Source: Dichomitus squalens LYAD-421 SS1
Lineage: Eukaryota; Basidiomycota; Agaricomycetes; Polyporales; Polyporaceae
Length of the DNA: 64,000 nt
NCBI RefSeq assembly: GCF_000275845.1
Contig: NW_006766914.1
Location: 94,875 to 158,874 of the forward strand
Direction: 5' to 3'
In this document: piece by piece, positions 11,706-23,215 of the stretch
Position numbering within the stretch: position 1 is the stretch's first letter
How the letters are laid out: the number at the start of each line of letters is the position of its first letter
Translations under genes and position numbers: made by a program
The notes under the pieces: model-generated
Told to the model about the DNA's origin: nothing
What the model saw: only the letters and a program-made list of their open reading frames with translations
Databases searched by the model: none

Positions 11706-12066
11706 GCTGCCAGATGGTGGAGAGAGTATGATATCAAAGGGTTTCCTGGGTGGGGGATGCGATTGCGACTGCCTCCAGTTCGTTCTTGAGTCTTGGATTT
11801 GAGTCTTGGACTTGACTCGCCCAATGTTGTATCGATAGTACTAACTTATTGTTTTGTATTGGTTTGTGTTGCCACATGGTTTGCCACTGCTATTTGCTAT
11901 ATATTGTACCATTTCTTCATATACCTTGTCCGATTTCCTCGGATCCGGGAAGCGAATAATGGGAAACCGCGCTTGCATTCGAGCGAAAGCGATGAGTAGA
12001 ATACTAAAAGTGAATATGAGTACAACAATTCTAGATGATACAACAACCCACAAGATCCCGATCAAA
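11706..12066. other. convergent 3' spacer
   Basis: An AT-richer stretch between the stop of the GHNH-repeat gene (+) and the stop of the WLM protease gene (-). It probably holds both 3' UTRs. No gene is supported. Confidence 0.5.
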
Positions 12067-13153
12067 TCATGAATGCCCAGCAGTCCCGCAGCGATCCTCC
12101 AGTTCTTCCTCCTCCTTCCGCAGCCTGTTCATAGTAGCCTCCAGGACTTTCCTGCGACGTTCCTCCGGAGAGTCGCCTGGACTGCTCGCACCGGGCCCGC
12201 CAAGGGTGTACGAGCCACCGAGAGCATGCTCCTGCGCCTCCGCTTCGAGCGCGGACTGTGGCGGCCCGAACCCTCCCCCGCCAAGCTGGTGCGCCCCAGC
12301 CGCCTGCGCACGCTCGAACTCCGCAACTTCCTTGTTGAGCGTGGAGTTGAGCTCCTTGAACTGCGGCAAAAGCGCCCGTCAGCCGCCACCGCATGCACTA
12401 CTAGGTCGGCGCAGTACGCACGTTGTTGTCATGATCACCCCAGACGTTGTGCGTGAGCTCGTGGCAGAGCACCCTGCGCACCTCGCTGAAGAGCCTGAAG
12501 CCGTCGTACCTGTCGGTCCGCAGCCGGAGCTTGATCGCCTGCCCCGCGTTCACGTTCAGCCCGAGGAGGTGAGGCTGCTCGTGTGGGGCGAGCTCGGTGA
12601 GCACCCCCACCGAGAACTGATGCTTGCGCATCACGTGGCGGATGGCGGGATCGTTTGCGAGCTTGGTGAGAAGATTACGAGCGGACTCGGGGTTGGGGAG
12701 ATGAGGGAGGGGTTCGATGCGGTGGAATGTGTATTGGGAGTCTGTGGACGAGGATGGTCCCGTAGACCGCACCTATCACTCGGTCAGCACAAGGTAGAGA
12801 CACGACAAGGGTGGACATACCTTCACTGGGGCTCTCTGGGCGCGCTCTCGTAGTATTCGTTCTTTGCGCTGGTGCTCGCTCTCTGTTGCCTTCAGTCCTC
12901 CGAGTTCCTCGGCGGTCGGGCCGATCAGCTGCACCTTCATCCCATCCTTCAAGCCCGCGTCCGAGATCGTGGCGTCGGGGCCGAGAGTCTTCTTACCCTT
13001 GTAGAGCAGCTTCTGGTTCTCTTGGGGCACAGCTGTGAGCTCTTCGAGGCGTTCCTGAAGGTATGCGAGAGTGGACTCTGGAAGCAGCGAGAGTGGGTGC
13101 GTTGCCCCTCGGTGAGTGAATGTGAGATGAATTGAAGGGGTCTTGGATTGCAT
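12067..13153 (-). CDS. ubiquitin-like + WLM metalloprotease (Wss1-type)
   Basis: Three exons (13153-12821, 12772-12422, 12360-12067; 978 nt, 325 aa) join in frame. Residues about 8-80 form a ubiquitin-like fold (IHLTFTHRG, then NQKLLYKGKK and LKDGMKVQLIG). The middle is a WLM domain with zinc-protease motif HELTHNVWGDH at 12431-12463, which is HExxH plus a third His. The tail is Gly/Ala-rich and ends in a charged predicted coiled coil (RRRKVLEATMNRLRKEEEEL). Proteins of this family in yeasts remove DNA-protein crosslinks and act near SUMO or ubiquitin; a role here is inferred from that. I chose the ATG at 13153 because it leads directly into the ubiquitin-like domain. An upstream ATG at 13310 (MATEDSERLL, then a GTAAGT donor) could supply an alternative first exon. 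Confidence 0.88.
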
Positions 13154-13310
13154 AGGTATGCGTGTGTTGTGCAGATGATAGACGTAGTCGTGATATCGGA
13201 ACGAAGGAGAAAGAAGTATGAATTGAGATGAGGACGCGTAAGTAGGTCAGTAAGTAAGTACTTACAGCATGTGGCTGAGCAAGCAGGCGCTCGGAGTCCT
13301 CGGTGGCCAT

Positions 13311-13865
13311 GTCGGCAATTGCCTTATCGAGTCAGCATCATGATGTCATCCCCCGAGAGGAAAGCCGACTGCCTCAAGGACGATCATCCACGTGCGGACG
13401 CACTGTGGAAAGACACAGAAAACATGCGCAATTGGAGAACATGATGGAACACGAGCGGAATATACGTAAAGTGGACGCAGGGATTGGTGAGGAGGGGGAG
13501 GTACATAGCATAGTGCACTTCGACCATGGCTAGAAGGCATTCGAGACATCTTGAATTCCCAGTTTCACCGCTGTTGAGCCAGTTAAAAACATAAAACTCG
13601 GACATGCTGTGAACATGACGAGGCTCGACGGACAAAACGCGGGCAGCAGAGTGCGATCCGCCGGGCACCACCTGTGGCCTGGTGCCACGTGGGGAGGAGT
13701 GTATATTCAGATGACAAGTACGTTCCCTCGCGTGACCCCTGCGTTCGTCCCCAGCTTTCCCCTGCCCGTCGTCATTTCTCCTCCCTGCCTTCTACTCTCA
13801 CCGTCCCCCCCATCCTAACGCATTGGACACCCTAGACCATCTTCACAACACACGCTGTCCCCGCC
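13311..13865. other. divergent promoter region
   Basis: Spacer between the WLM protease gene (-) and the Ser/Pro-rich gene (+), probably a shared promoter. The last 120 bases are pyrimidine-rich. No gene is supported. Confidence 0.45.
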
Positions 13866-15112
13866 ATGTCGTCCATATTTCAAGGCCGCCGTAAACACCA
13901 GCGCCCTGTTCCTGTCACGAGCGACCACGGTGCGTCCGTTGCTATTCCAGGCGGTTCCCGAACAGTTTCGCTGACAACACCACGTCAATGCATAGATCCA
14001 TGGGGGATGCATGGCGACGCGTCCAGCGATGAGGCGGAGGCCAGCACGTCGACACGCACCGCCGCTGTTAGAATCATGAGCACCGTGCGACGGTTTTCGT
14101 ACAGCACGCCCAAGAAGCGCGAGCGGGGATACTCGGTGCGTGGCGGCATCTCAGAGAACGTCTGTTACGACCCCAGTCGTGTCCAGACATGTTCGTGTTT
14201 GCGTTCCTCCGCAGCAAGAACCTTGTCTGGCCCGAAATTACGAAGTAGACGGGCAATGCGGCGGCGTGAGCGCGTCTCGTCGGCGACTGTGATCTAGCAG
14301 ATGTTCTCAACTCTTCGTCGCCTCCGTACCCTCATCTAATCACCTCGTTGCAGCAGGAACGAGGGATGTACTCCACCCCAGCCGAGAGCAGCTCGCCAAC
14401 GCCGTCAGGATACAGTTTCCACGATCGGCCAGATACGCGGCCGACGATCGAGCAAATAGCCATGGGCCTCCACATCTCTCGCACCCCACACGTCCTCCCC
14501 CCGCGCTCATCCTCCCAGTCCCCGCACCCACATTCTCACTCGCACTCACACTCGCACTCGCATCATTTTGCACGCCGAAGTGTCGACGCGTCCCCCCGCT
14601 CCCCCCTTCGCCCGGGCGCACCGTCCCGTCACTCGTCCCTGCCAGCCTCCGCCTTTGGTTCCTCCCCCGCGGTGCCCATCCTCCTCCCCCCGCCCCCTCC
14701 CCGCTCGTCTCTCAAGAAGCCCGGGCGCCCGTCCACGGCAGAGAGCGCGACGCTAGCCCCGTCCGCGTCGGACGCCTCGCTGTCCACGCTCACCTCCAAC
14801 GGGCCGTCGACGCCGAGGTCCGTCCAGAGCGCCTCGAGCCCGCGTCCGGGAGCAGGCAGGCCGGCGTCGGTGTCGGGTCCGACGTCATCGTTCCCCGGGA
14901 AGCTGCGGCTGGAGATGATGCGGCTCTTTCCTGGGGGACGCAAGGGGTCCGTGGCGAGCAGCTTGAGCTCGCGCTCGTCCGATAGCCCGCAGCTGATGAC
15001 GCCTTCGTCTTCGTCGGACGTGGACTCGCTGTCGAGTGCGGGGCTCGCGCCGAGGCAGAAGTCGGTGCGGTTCTCCGCGGGCGTGGGCTCGAAGGGGGAG
15101 GACGGGGAGTAG
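13866..15112 (+). CDS. Ser/Pro-rich disordered protein, unknown function
   Basis: Exons 13866-13929, 13996-14135 and 14354-15112 give 963 nt (320 aa) in frame. I cannot name a family. The N-terminal third is basic (FQGRRKHQRP, VRRFSYSTPKKRERGYS). A conserved-looking segment TIEQIAMGLHISRTPHVLPP follows the last intron. Then come a His-Ser repeat (about residues 128-140), a polyproline run and long Ser/Thr/Pro stretches. Near the C-terminus KSVRF fits the RVxF docking consensus for protein phosphatase 1; this is only a pattern match. No membrane segment is present. The protein is probably a mostly unstructured regulatory or scaffold factor. Confidence 0.7.
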
Positions 15113-15862
15113 CGCCTGGGGTTATCTTTCATGGCTTTTTTTGGTTGTGTCTTGTTCGGAGCGACGTGTCTATCTCTATCTATCCTCTACTTAACTAGCA
15201 TGCATTGGATACTCTTGCATACATCTACTCTGTTGCGCTACCCCCCTCTCGATGTTTCAGTGTTGTTCCGTTGCATTGCATACCTATTTACGGCCATCAT
15301 CGTCATTCTATCTCTTCCTGGCACATCTCATCCATTGTCATTTAGACGTTACGACTCCATTCATATCCCGACGGTGCCTGTGTTACATTCTCGCGATGTC
15401 TGTAGAAGTAGTCCCGTCACAATCTATCGTAGTATTCTTTCTCGCGTTGGTGTGGTGCGACGCCCTACGTTCCATATCGACCAGTTTGGTAGAGACATTC
15501 AACATTGTGCCTCATCAATGCTGATCTTTGATGGACTTTATAGAAACGAACGACAACTAGTGGGCGCTCGTGCCCGAGTCAATACGCCGCCGCAATGGGG
15601 GCCAACGTCTATGCGAAGCATTGTATACATCCTCCAGCGCTTGTACAGCAACCCAGGTCGAGTATTACAACTTAGAGGGAGTGGTCGCGAGCGCACGGCG
15701 TGTGCTAGGAGGGTGAGGTTCGCTAAAGGATGTTATCACGACTAGAGACGTTTCAGAAGATCGGTGAGCTGGCTAGTAGCTCGGGCTATGTGTGACCGAA
15801 AGAGCGATCTTATCACATCGTTCTAAGATCCTTGATGTTCCCGTCGGGCGGGAAGAGTCAAG
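15113..15862. other. 3' spacer, no gene seen
   Basis: T- and C-rich sequence between two convergent genes. A 204-codon open frame on + (15131-15745) starts 19 bases after the previous stop. Its composition follows the pyrimidine-rich sequence and it has no family feature, so I do not call it. Confidence 0.5.
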
Positions 15863-17607
15863 CTATTCTCTCGGCGCGGATTCTACGTCTTGACCTCCGT
15901 CTACCCCGTCCTCCACAGACTCGTCTTCCGGCCCGAAGTAGTCTGATGGTGCAAGCGAGGCCCCGAGCGATCCGGCAACTCGGTCGAATACTATAGAACT
16001 AGAGTGGGATGGCGTCAAGGCTCGCGAAGAGCCGAAGTCAAGAGCGCGGAGATTGACGGACTGCAGGTGTAGGAGAAAGCGCAAGATGAGGACGGCGGAC
16101 AGCCTGTGCAAATATGAGTGCGGTGAGAGGAAGGGTTGGGCGACGGTCAGCATGTACGCTCAGGCATGGGGATGTGGATGGACACGTACGGATACGTGAA
16201 ATTCGTGACATTGCTGCTGCTGAGGAGGAAGTCTACGTCCAGCTACGCCACAGATTTGTGAAATTAGCATTGAAAACCGGCATGATGGGCTCGGGTCTTA
16301 CGGAGAGGATGGTGAAAGCCAGATGCAATGAGTTGAGCACGAGGAGGATGCTGGACAGCCCGTTGCATGAGGCGGATGCATCTTCGGAGTGACGCTCCAC
16401 TTACAGAAAATAGACGGTCCCTGGGTGGATTTACATCAGTCTTCCTGGACCCGACTGGGCATCCAGACGTGGGCGCACCATCGACAAGAAGAACGCGGGA
16501 GATACTACTCTTCGGTATATTTGCATGTCGTCGAGACAGGGTGTACCATGTTGCCCAAATGGCAATACAGTCTGCCATGATTAGGCAAGAGCGAGATATG
16601 GTCGTCACTGTCGTCAGCCGTTTATGAGACGGGCGCACGGTGTCCTGAGATTGTGCCCTTACGTCTAAAGATGAATCCTTGATCAGTCACGTTGTCTAAC
16701 ACAACACTTTGGACGAGCAACATTTTTACCACATTCACAGGCGTGGGATCCAGTAAGACACATCCGTAAGGGGGTAAGTTCACACCCTTTAGTCCAGACG
16801 AAAAGTCAACCTATCATTGACTTATAAACAATCCTGAAAATGTGGGCATGCGTAGGGAAAACAATAGTTACCAGACAGAGTCCGAAGGTTGCCGCAGACA
16901 AGATGAAGGTAGCGGAGGAGAGAAAGACGTTCTTAAGGAGCACGTGGACACGTATGGCTGTAAATGCTAGGAACGCCGGATGTTTCCCGGCCTGTCAGCG
17001 AATCAACGATGGCAACAAAAGACGTCCCACCACGCACCTCCAAGGATCAAATAAAGGAGATACTGCACGGCAGGGATACCTCTTCCTGATGCAGCGCAGC
17101 TACATAAAGACAAGCACGTCCAATGACTGAGGACGGAGGTTTGACGAATGTCACGTACCCCTAGTAGAGGGAAGACATAGATGAGTCACTTGAAATCGCA
17201 GGTGTACTAGTACGGCTGAAGGTGAATGGGATGCTACACACCTCGTCTGACACCCCTAATGCAGTGCCAAAACTCCACACGAAATAGAGCATCGTGGCGT
17301 ACTTATTCAACCAGAATAATACTGCCGCACCCGTCAGCTTACGTCCCCAGAAACATCTAATCTCGTCACCAGTGGTAATGACGGAATCATACATGAACAG
17401 CACTGTGACTGGGATTAAGTAAACGATATCAGAATGAAGGTGGCAAAGCCCACTTCACCTGCTCCTGCTTCAGCGCAGTAGTTGGCGAGAAGGCTATTGA
17501 TTAAATTCGTTGTCACCCAACGTGTCTGCGCTTCCTTGGATAGGAATAAGAATGGCTTACGAGCTTGCGTACTGTGCAACGAACTGGGCAGCGTCTAACG
17601 TAGACAT
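15863..17607 (-). CDS. DUF6533 seven-helix membrane protein, copy 1
   Basis: Member of the agaricomycete DUF6533 family of integral membrane proteins, function unknown. Start proposed at 17607 (MSTLDAAQFVAQY). The next exon carries NLINSLLANYCAEAG, then the signature MYDSVITTGDEIRCFWGRK and LTGAAVLFWLNKYATM (about 17290-17400). Later helices include AFTAIRVHVLLKNVFLSS near 16930-16990, SRSCLIMADCIAIWATWY near 16550-16600 and LILRFLLHLQ near 16060-16090. The acidic tail ends in VESAPRE at 15863. Exon 1 can only be joined in frame if intron 1 uses a GC donor (TAC|GCAAGC). Exact internal exon borders are not settled. It stands alone, 13 kb from the other four copies. Confidence 0.75.
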
Positions 17608-19166
17608 ATCGACTGGAGTGCTGTGACTGCTGTGCAGGGTAGAAGCTTAGGGATGGGAGGTTGCGTCAAATGGCTGTCTCCCCTAGCGGGGGCAATAGTT
17701 ATACCCGGTGCAGCAAGCCACTAATCTCGGGTCGAAGATCTATCCGTTTAGCTCATGACAAGGGGAGAGATATGGGAAACCTACCATATGGTCTTCGGGG
17801 TTGTAGCTTGTCTAGGACAATCATTTCCGATGTCTGTGCTGTGCGGTTGGTCGCGGTGTTCTCAGGTGTAGTTGAATACCCGGCCAGTAGGCATTCGCGA
17901 GTACAACTATCCGGCACAGTCTGAACGAGCGGTCTTGATCCTTGCAAGCACGTCACACAGAGGGCAGCGGCGGAATGGAAGGTGATCCAGATGGGGTCCG
18001 ATTGTTGGTGTATCAAGGGTGTGTACGTCATACCTAACACTTGAGCATCATGTGCGACGCCACAGATAGGCCTGGTAGCCAGCCATGGCGGACGCAATCA
18101 ACACATTATCAAGACGATGGATTGGACTCTGGGTCAATCCGTGGCCGTTGATATAGAGCGGAGGCGTGGTCCTTGTCATGGAATTTTGTTAGAGAATTGC
18201 AATGAGATGGGAATGCTGGCACTCACAAACTCGGCAATCGAATGAACCTCATATGGGGCTTGTAGCCACTACATTACGATAGACGAACGCATGAGCGCCA
18301 TGACCAAATTCACGGACCAGAATAACGGGCGAACGCATGGCGTATAATGCGTGGTATACAAGACGATTATTTGAGGCGAGTGGGGAAGACTATAGGCACA
18401 AAGAATGCTGAGGAACATGTGTAACCCTGACGCTCTCCCGGCAACGAGTCTTCCGTGCAAAGATCATGAACAGCAGGATGTGGTCCTAGCTCCCACCTCT
18501 GAGGGTTGTATGTCATTTCCAGGCGGAGAGGAGTTGGGGTCCCACCAGATGTAACGAGTGTCGATGTCTCCGAGTTGTACATTGTACGTGTGATAAACAA
18601 TTCGGCGCGTTCGTTCGTTGGCACGTAAGTAGGCTATCCTGTACGCCCGTCAGTGCCACATCTACAACACATTGCACGTCTTGTGACATTCACACTCACC
18701 TTAGAATGATGCGACAACAGTGATTCTCCACCTACCATCTCTGCAACGGTACTCTGATTCAGCGTGCTGTATGGAGTAGGTAGAACTTGAACCTGCGAAG
18801 GACTGCGGGAAGCTATGTCAGACTTGTGTCACAAGCGCCTTGGTCGTCTTCCAAATCCGTCCCGGTCGGCTGCTTGCCCTCCTCCCGCCATCGTCCCTCC
18901 TCGACCAACTCTCCCTTTCTTGTCTCTCAGATTTTCCCTCCTTCTGCCGCTGTACCCTTTGGTGTTCCGCGCTAAGGAGCGGCCGACCGACGGTTCTCTG
19001 TCAGTCTTTGCACGACCAATTTTCACGTCCGACACGTCCGGCTCGGCCCTTGATACTATCTCTTAACTGGTCGTGCCTCGCTGCAGCCTCAAATTTCAAG
19101 TTCTACTAGACGGAAAGTTCAAAGACCTATAGCTCTCTTCAACGAGACCTAGCCCCCAATACCAAC
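17608..19166. other. unassigned region, possible gene relic on -
   Basis: No gene can be named. On the minus strand 18367-18624 and 17753-18097 have open frames with moderately protein-like composition (for example TRTMYNSETSTLVTSGGT and YTPLIHQQSDPIWITFHS). They do not join into a frame I can defend, and I recognise no motif. They may be remnants of a lost gene. The last 350 bases are C/T-rich and are the promoter and leader of the DnaJ gene. Confidence 0.3.
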
Positions 19167-21777
19167 ATGGCGCCTGTTGAGACAGAGTACTACGACCTGG
19201 TGCGCCGCGAGAGCTCTCTGCCTCGGTCCTCTGAGGTGCGGTCAGGCTGTATCTCCTAACAAGCTACTGCTCGCGTAGTTGGGTGTACCCACGGACGTGA
19301 ATGACACGGACTTGAAGAAGGCATATCGGAAGCAGGCTATCAAGGTCAGTGCTTGTCGTCTATGTCTTTCGAGCAATCACTTATCCAGGCCATCCCTCGC
19401 TCTCCAAATAATCTCCTTCTGGGAACTCGCATCGTGTTGTGTCCTGCCGCGACGCCCCCCATCTTGGCTTGCTCTTGGGGCTGCGAACTCTAGTACCATC
19501 CCGACAAGAACCCCTCCCCGGACGCTGAGGAGAAGTTCAAGGAAATCAGGTGCGTCCCGCTCATTCGACGCGCCTCCCTGGGCGTGCTGACTTCGTCGTT
19601 CTCCCGGTATGCAGTAAAGCCTACCAGATCCTTTCGGATCCTGTGAGTAGCCCTTCTGTTGGTCTCTGTCCTCCCTACATATCTATCTCTCCGCCACACT
19701 TCCTATTCTCTCCCTTTCATGTCGTTGACGTATTATATTGACCCCTCTCGCCCTCGCTCCCCTGCACCACAGAATCTCCGCGCCGTATACGACAAGAATG
19801 GCGCCAAGATGGTACGCGGATGTGGATCGTGTGAGCTGAGGTGTGGCAGCGCTGATTAGTGTCCACTTGTAGGTGGACAAGGAGGGTGGCGTCGGCATGG
19901 AAGACGCGGCCGGCTTCTTCGCGAACGTTTTCGGCGGCGAGCGGTTCATGGACTACGTGAGTGACCACTACACTTGTCGGATCTCGCGACCCCTGCAACG
20001 TAGTGGACTAGTCCTCGCTCCACAAGTCCCCCATACGAGCGGACGCAAGTTCGTCATGCGCGGGGTGGCTCGTTCACAATGCGACCCCTTCCATCACTTT
20101 GTCTCTAATGCACCTTCTCCTGATAGATCGGCGAGATCTCGTTGATGAAGGAGATGACATCCGTCGCGACGACCATGATGTCCGAGGAGGAAAAGGCAGA
20201 GCTGGAGCGCGAGATGAACGAGGCGCGCTCGCCTGTGGCCGGCGACGCGACCTCCGTCAAATCAACGCCAGCGTCCCCTTCTCCCCTCGCCCCCGCCGAA
20301 GATGGTCCCGCGTCCGCGCCCGCCAGCAGCGCCGCCCACCGCGCGTCGCACATCCCCTCCCCTGCGCGCTCGTCGTCTCAGTCTTCGCTCGCGTCGCCTG
20401 GGGTCGCAGCGGCCACGAGCCAAGACCCACTCGCGACGGCGACCAAGAGTCCCGCTTCTTCCTCGACGACCAACCTCAAGGAGGGCGGCAAGGACGTGCA
20501 CAAAGCCGACAAGGAAAGGGACCGCGACACCCACGCCAAAAAACGCTCGAAGCTCACCCCGGAGCAGAGGAAGAAGCTGCAGGAGCTGGACGAGGAACGC
20601 AAGAAGGCGATGGAGGAGCGCATCGAGACGCTCGCCAAGAAGCTTGTGGACCGGCTCCGGCCGTTCGTCGACGCGAAGCGTCCGGGGGATAAGGACGATC
20701 CAGAGACGCAGGCGTTCGAGGCGCGGATGCGGCGCGAGGCGGACGACTTGAAGCTGGAGAGCTTTGGGGTGGAGCTGCTGCACACGATCGGGAATATCTA
20801 TATGACGAAGGCGACGTCGTTCTTGAAGAGCAGGAAGTTCCTTGGCATGTGAGTGCCTTCGGATGGTATGAGGTGGATTTCTGAGTGGCTGACAAGTCTG
20901 GGGCAGTCCTGGGTTCTTCTCCAGATTGAAGGAGAAGGGTGCCATGGCGAAGGACGCGTGGGGCGTTATTGGCAGCGCGTGAGTTCCCTCCACCGTCTCG
21001 CACTTGATAGCTCGCTCATGTCATCGTAGCATCGGCGTCCAGCAGATGATAGCAGTAAGTACAACTCAGGATCAATGCAGGGCATAATCTAAGGTTCTGT
21101 GTGATAGGAAATGGAGAAGCTGCAAGCGCGAGGCGAGTTGGGCGAGGAAGAGCTCAAGGCGTTAGAAGAAGATGTTACTGGCAAGGTAAGCAATTGAGAT
21201 CATTACGAAGCGATCCTTTTGCTCATCCTGACGCGACCAGATCATGCTCGCGTCTTGGCGAGGGACTAGGTTTGAAGTCTCGCAGGTCCTCCGAGAGGTG
21301 CGCTTACATTGCTTCTCGTACCGCCACCCCCTCTACTAACGTCGTTCGCTCATATGGTAGGTCGTCGACCGCGTGCTCAAGGAGCAAGGGGTCTCGGATC
21401 AGGTCCTGTACAACAGAGCAAAGGTATGGACCAACGTCATGTGGTTGAATGTGTTCATTGCACTGAATGACATGGATTGGGGACAGGGCCTTCTGCTTAT
21501 TGGAGCCGTCTTCAAGTCGACTGTGCCCGACGAATCGGATCAGGATCGTCGAGAGCTCGAGAGGTACGCTGTCTTCCCTAGTCGTCCCCGCTGTCAGGCT
21601 GATATTGTCCCTAACAGGATGGTCGCCGAAGCGGCAGCGGGCAAGTCGAAACACCACCAGCTGCGAGCCGCTCAGCGTGCTCGGAGGCATGAGTCATCGT
21701 CTCCGGGACCGGCGAACGCGCACCCCAACGCGGAGAAGGCGCACGCGGAGAAGGCCCCGCCCGCCTCCGCTGCATGA
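19167..21777 (+). CDS. DnaJ (Hsp40) protein with X-domain, Caj1/Djp1 type
   Basis: Fourteen exons from the ATG at 19167 to the stop at 21777 add up to 1560 nt (519 aa) in frame. The N-terminal J-domain spans residues 1-75 and contains KYHPDKN, whose HPD triad stimulates Hsp70 ATPase activity, followed by EISKAYQILSDPNLRAVYDK. A GGVGMEDAAGFFANVFGGE segment follows. Then comes a long low-complexity, charged linker (exon 7, 20127-20848), then the X-domain typical of Caj1/Djp1 proteins (FGVELLHTIGNIYMTKATSF, IPGFFSRLKEKG, VVDRVLKEQGVSDQVLYNRA, LLIGAVFKS). In yeast these proteins help peroxisomal and ER-surface protein targeting; that role here is by family. The C-terminus is polar and Ala/Pro-rich. 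No transmembrane segment is seen. Confidence 0.93.
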
Positions 21778-22114
21778 TATCGTCTAGCATGCAAATTCCA
21801 TGAGGGATCCCACATGGTACATGGATATTTACGGATGCTTTGATACTTGGCTCCCCGCCCATGCTGGAGGTACCTACTGTACCAATCTATCAGTACACAT
21901 CTTTGTCTAATCCCCTCTACACACTCTCTACGCTTCGCCCTCCGTACACTTGTTCTTCCGCTGCATGCTGCATGCTCCCCAAACTCACATATACACATCC
22001 AACATGATCACTTGGTTTCTTTGGTGCGTCTCTTGTTTGATTCTGGGTTCATCTGGTGTCAGTCTAATAGACTACTCGGTAGTTACTCGTACATGCCCGT
22101 ATATTCTCCCCTTG
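21778..22114. other. DnaJ 3' flank
   Basis: T- and C-rich sequence after the DnaJ stop codon, running into the duplicated block that begins at 22115. No gene is supported. Confidence 0.5.
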
Positions 22115-22948
22115 CGATTCCGCTCTCCGCTCTCTATGCTTTGTCTCGCGCGCTCCGCGCTGCTAGGTTTACGTAGTAATGACCGTATCCGCAATACTCT
22201 TGCTGCTGTGCTTTCGAGTTGAAGGGGGGATACTGGTGCCATTGCGCACTTACGATCTGGCCTAGTTGGGAGCACAGCCTCCCTCGTTGAGGAGTCTTGC
22301 AATTCTCATACCTCGCCGGCGTCCACTTCACATCCAGGAGCCTCGCCAGCTACCCCTCCAGGTGGTGGAGATCAATCCTATAGTCTGGAGAGGTCATCGG
22401 GGTAGGATAGCAAGGACCACACTCCCAGTGACCTTTCGCGAGAACTGGCAGAGCTGCGAATGTCTCTAGACTCTCCGCTTACGGTGCGTCCTACAATCCC
22501 TCCTCCCTCGCCCAAGGAGCGGCTGCTGGATGAAACGATCCATACCTTAGTTACCACCGTTCACAACGAGACCCCAATGATGCTACCACACAGACAACAG
22601 GCCTCACGAAGAGCACTTCTCATGTCTATCCATCCTTCTCTACATATGCCCTCATACGATCTTCAACATGCTCACGTCTGTCACAGGTCATCCAGAAATT
22701 CCTCCACCTCGCGCCGAGCGACTCCTTCCTCGTTCCAAGAAGCCTGCAGGATCTTCCGCAGACTCTGCAACTTCGCCCGCTTCCGCGCACCGTCCTCCCC
22801 AAACGCACTGCTGAGGACATTATTCATCTCGGCCTTGACGGCGACTATGGTCCCCACGGGCACCCTCCCGTTGCGGAGTAACTTGCCCAGCCCAGTACCG
22901 TTTCGGACCTCGATGAGCTCGTACGCGACATCGAGATCCTCAGAGAGG
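22115..22948. repeat. 834-bp exact repeat, left copy
   Basis: This block is repeated at 23216-24049 at a constant offset of 1101 bases; every position I compared is identical. It contains the 3' flank and last codons of a UGT gene on the minus strand. The right copy begins right after the N gap. The left copy ends abruptly inside UGT coding sequence. An exact repeat across a gap points to assembly duplication or an unresolved second allele. Confidence 0.9.
22681..22948 (-). pseudogene. UGT C-terminal fragment (copy D)
   Basis: Encodes only the last 88 or so residues of a UGT, from SEDLDVAYELIEVRNGTG to EEFLDDL and the stop at 22681. It is identical to the end of UGT E because it lies in the left copy of the 834-bp repeat. 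Upstream (22949 onwards) the sequence is not UGT, so the gene is cut at the repeat boundary. Either a truncated duplicate or an assembly artefact. Confidence 0.85.
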
Positions 22949-23070
22949 CCGCTCTGCATCGTACTCCTGCTGGTGCAGGTATTCGTAGTTGCTCAGCTGG
23001 GGCAAAGGCTCATATCCCAAGACGAGCGGGCCGTCTGGAGTGTCCTGCGGTGGATGGGGCAGACTTGCTA
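22949..23070 (-). other. foreign exon fragment joined to UGT end
   Basis: On the minus strand an acceptor-like TTTAG is followed by an open frame including LGYEPLPQLSNYEYLHQQEY, which has coding character but no relation to UGTs. It runs straight into the UGT fragment at 22948. I do not recognise the protein. Its sudden start and its join to UGT sequence suggest that two unrelated loci were fused here. Confidence 0.35.
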
Positions 23071-23188
23071 AAGGATATTTAAGTGAGGATTTCGAACTAG
23101 CCGCTTCGCGTATTTGTTCGTGCGGTTGGGTGGGGGTATGATGAGTGCTCGCGTCGTGGGCCGGGTCTGCGGGTGTTGGTGCGTGTGG

Positions 23189-23215
23189 NNNNNNNNNNNN
23201 NNNNNNNNNNNNNNN
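23189..23215. other. assembly gap (27 N)
   Basis: Twenty-seven undetermined bases between the chimeric segment on the left and the right copy of the 834-bp repeat. The true gap size is unknown. Confidence 1.

Noticed and set aside
15131..15745. 204-codon open frame on + after the Ser/Pro-rich gene
   Set aside because: Starts 19 bases past a stop codon, lies in pyrimidine-rich 3' flank, has no family feature and composition like its surroundings.
18767..18800. TTGAACCTGCG as a tRNA T-arm on -
   Set aside because: No pairing T stem, anticodon arm or acceptor could be built around it.
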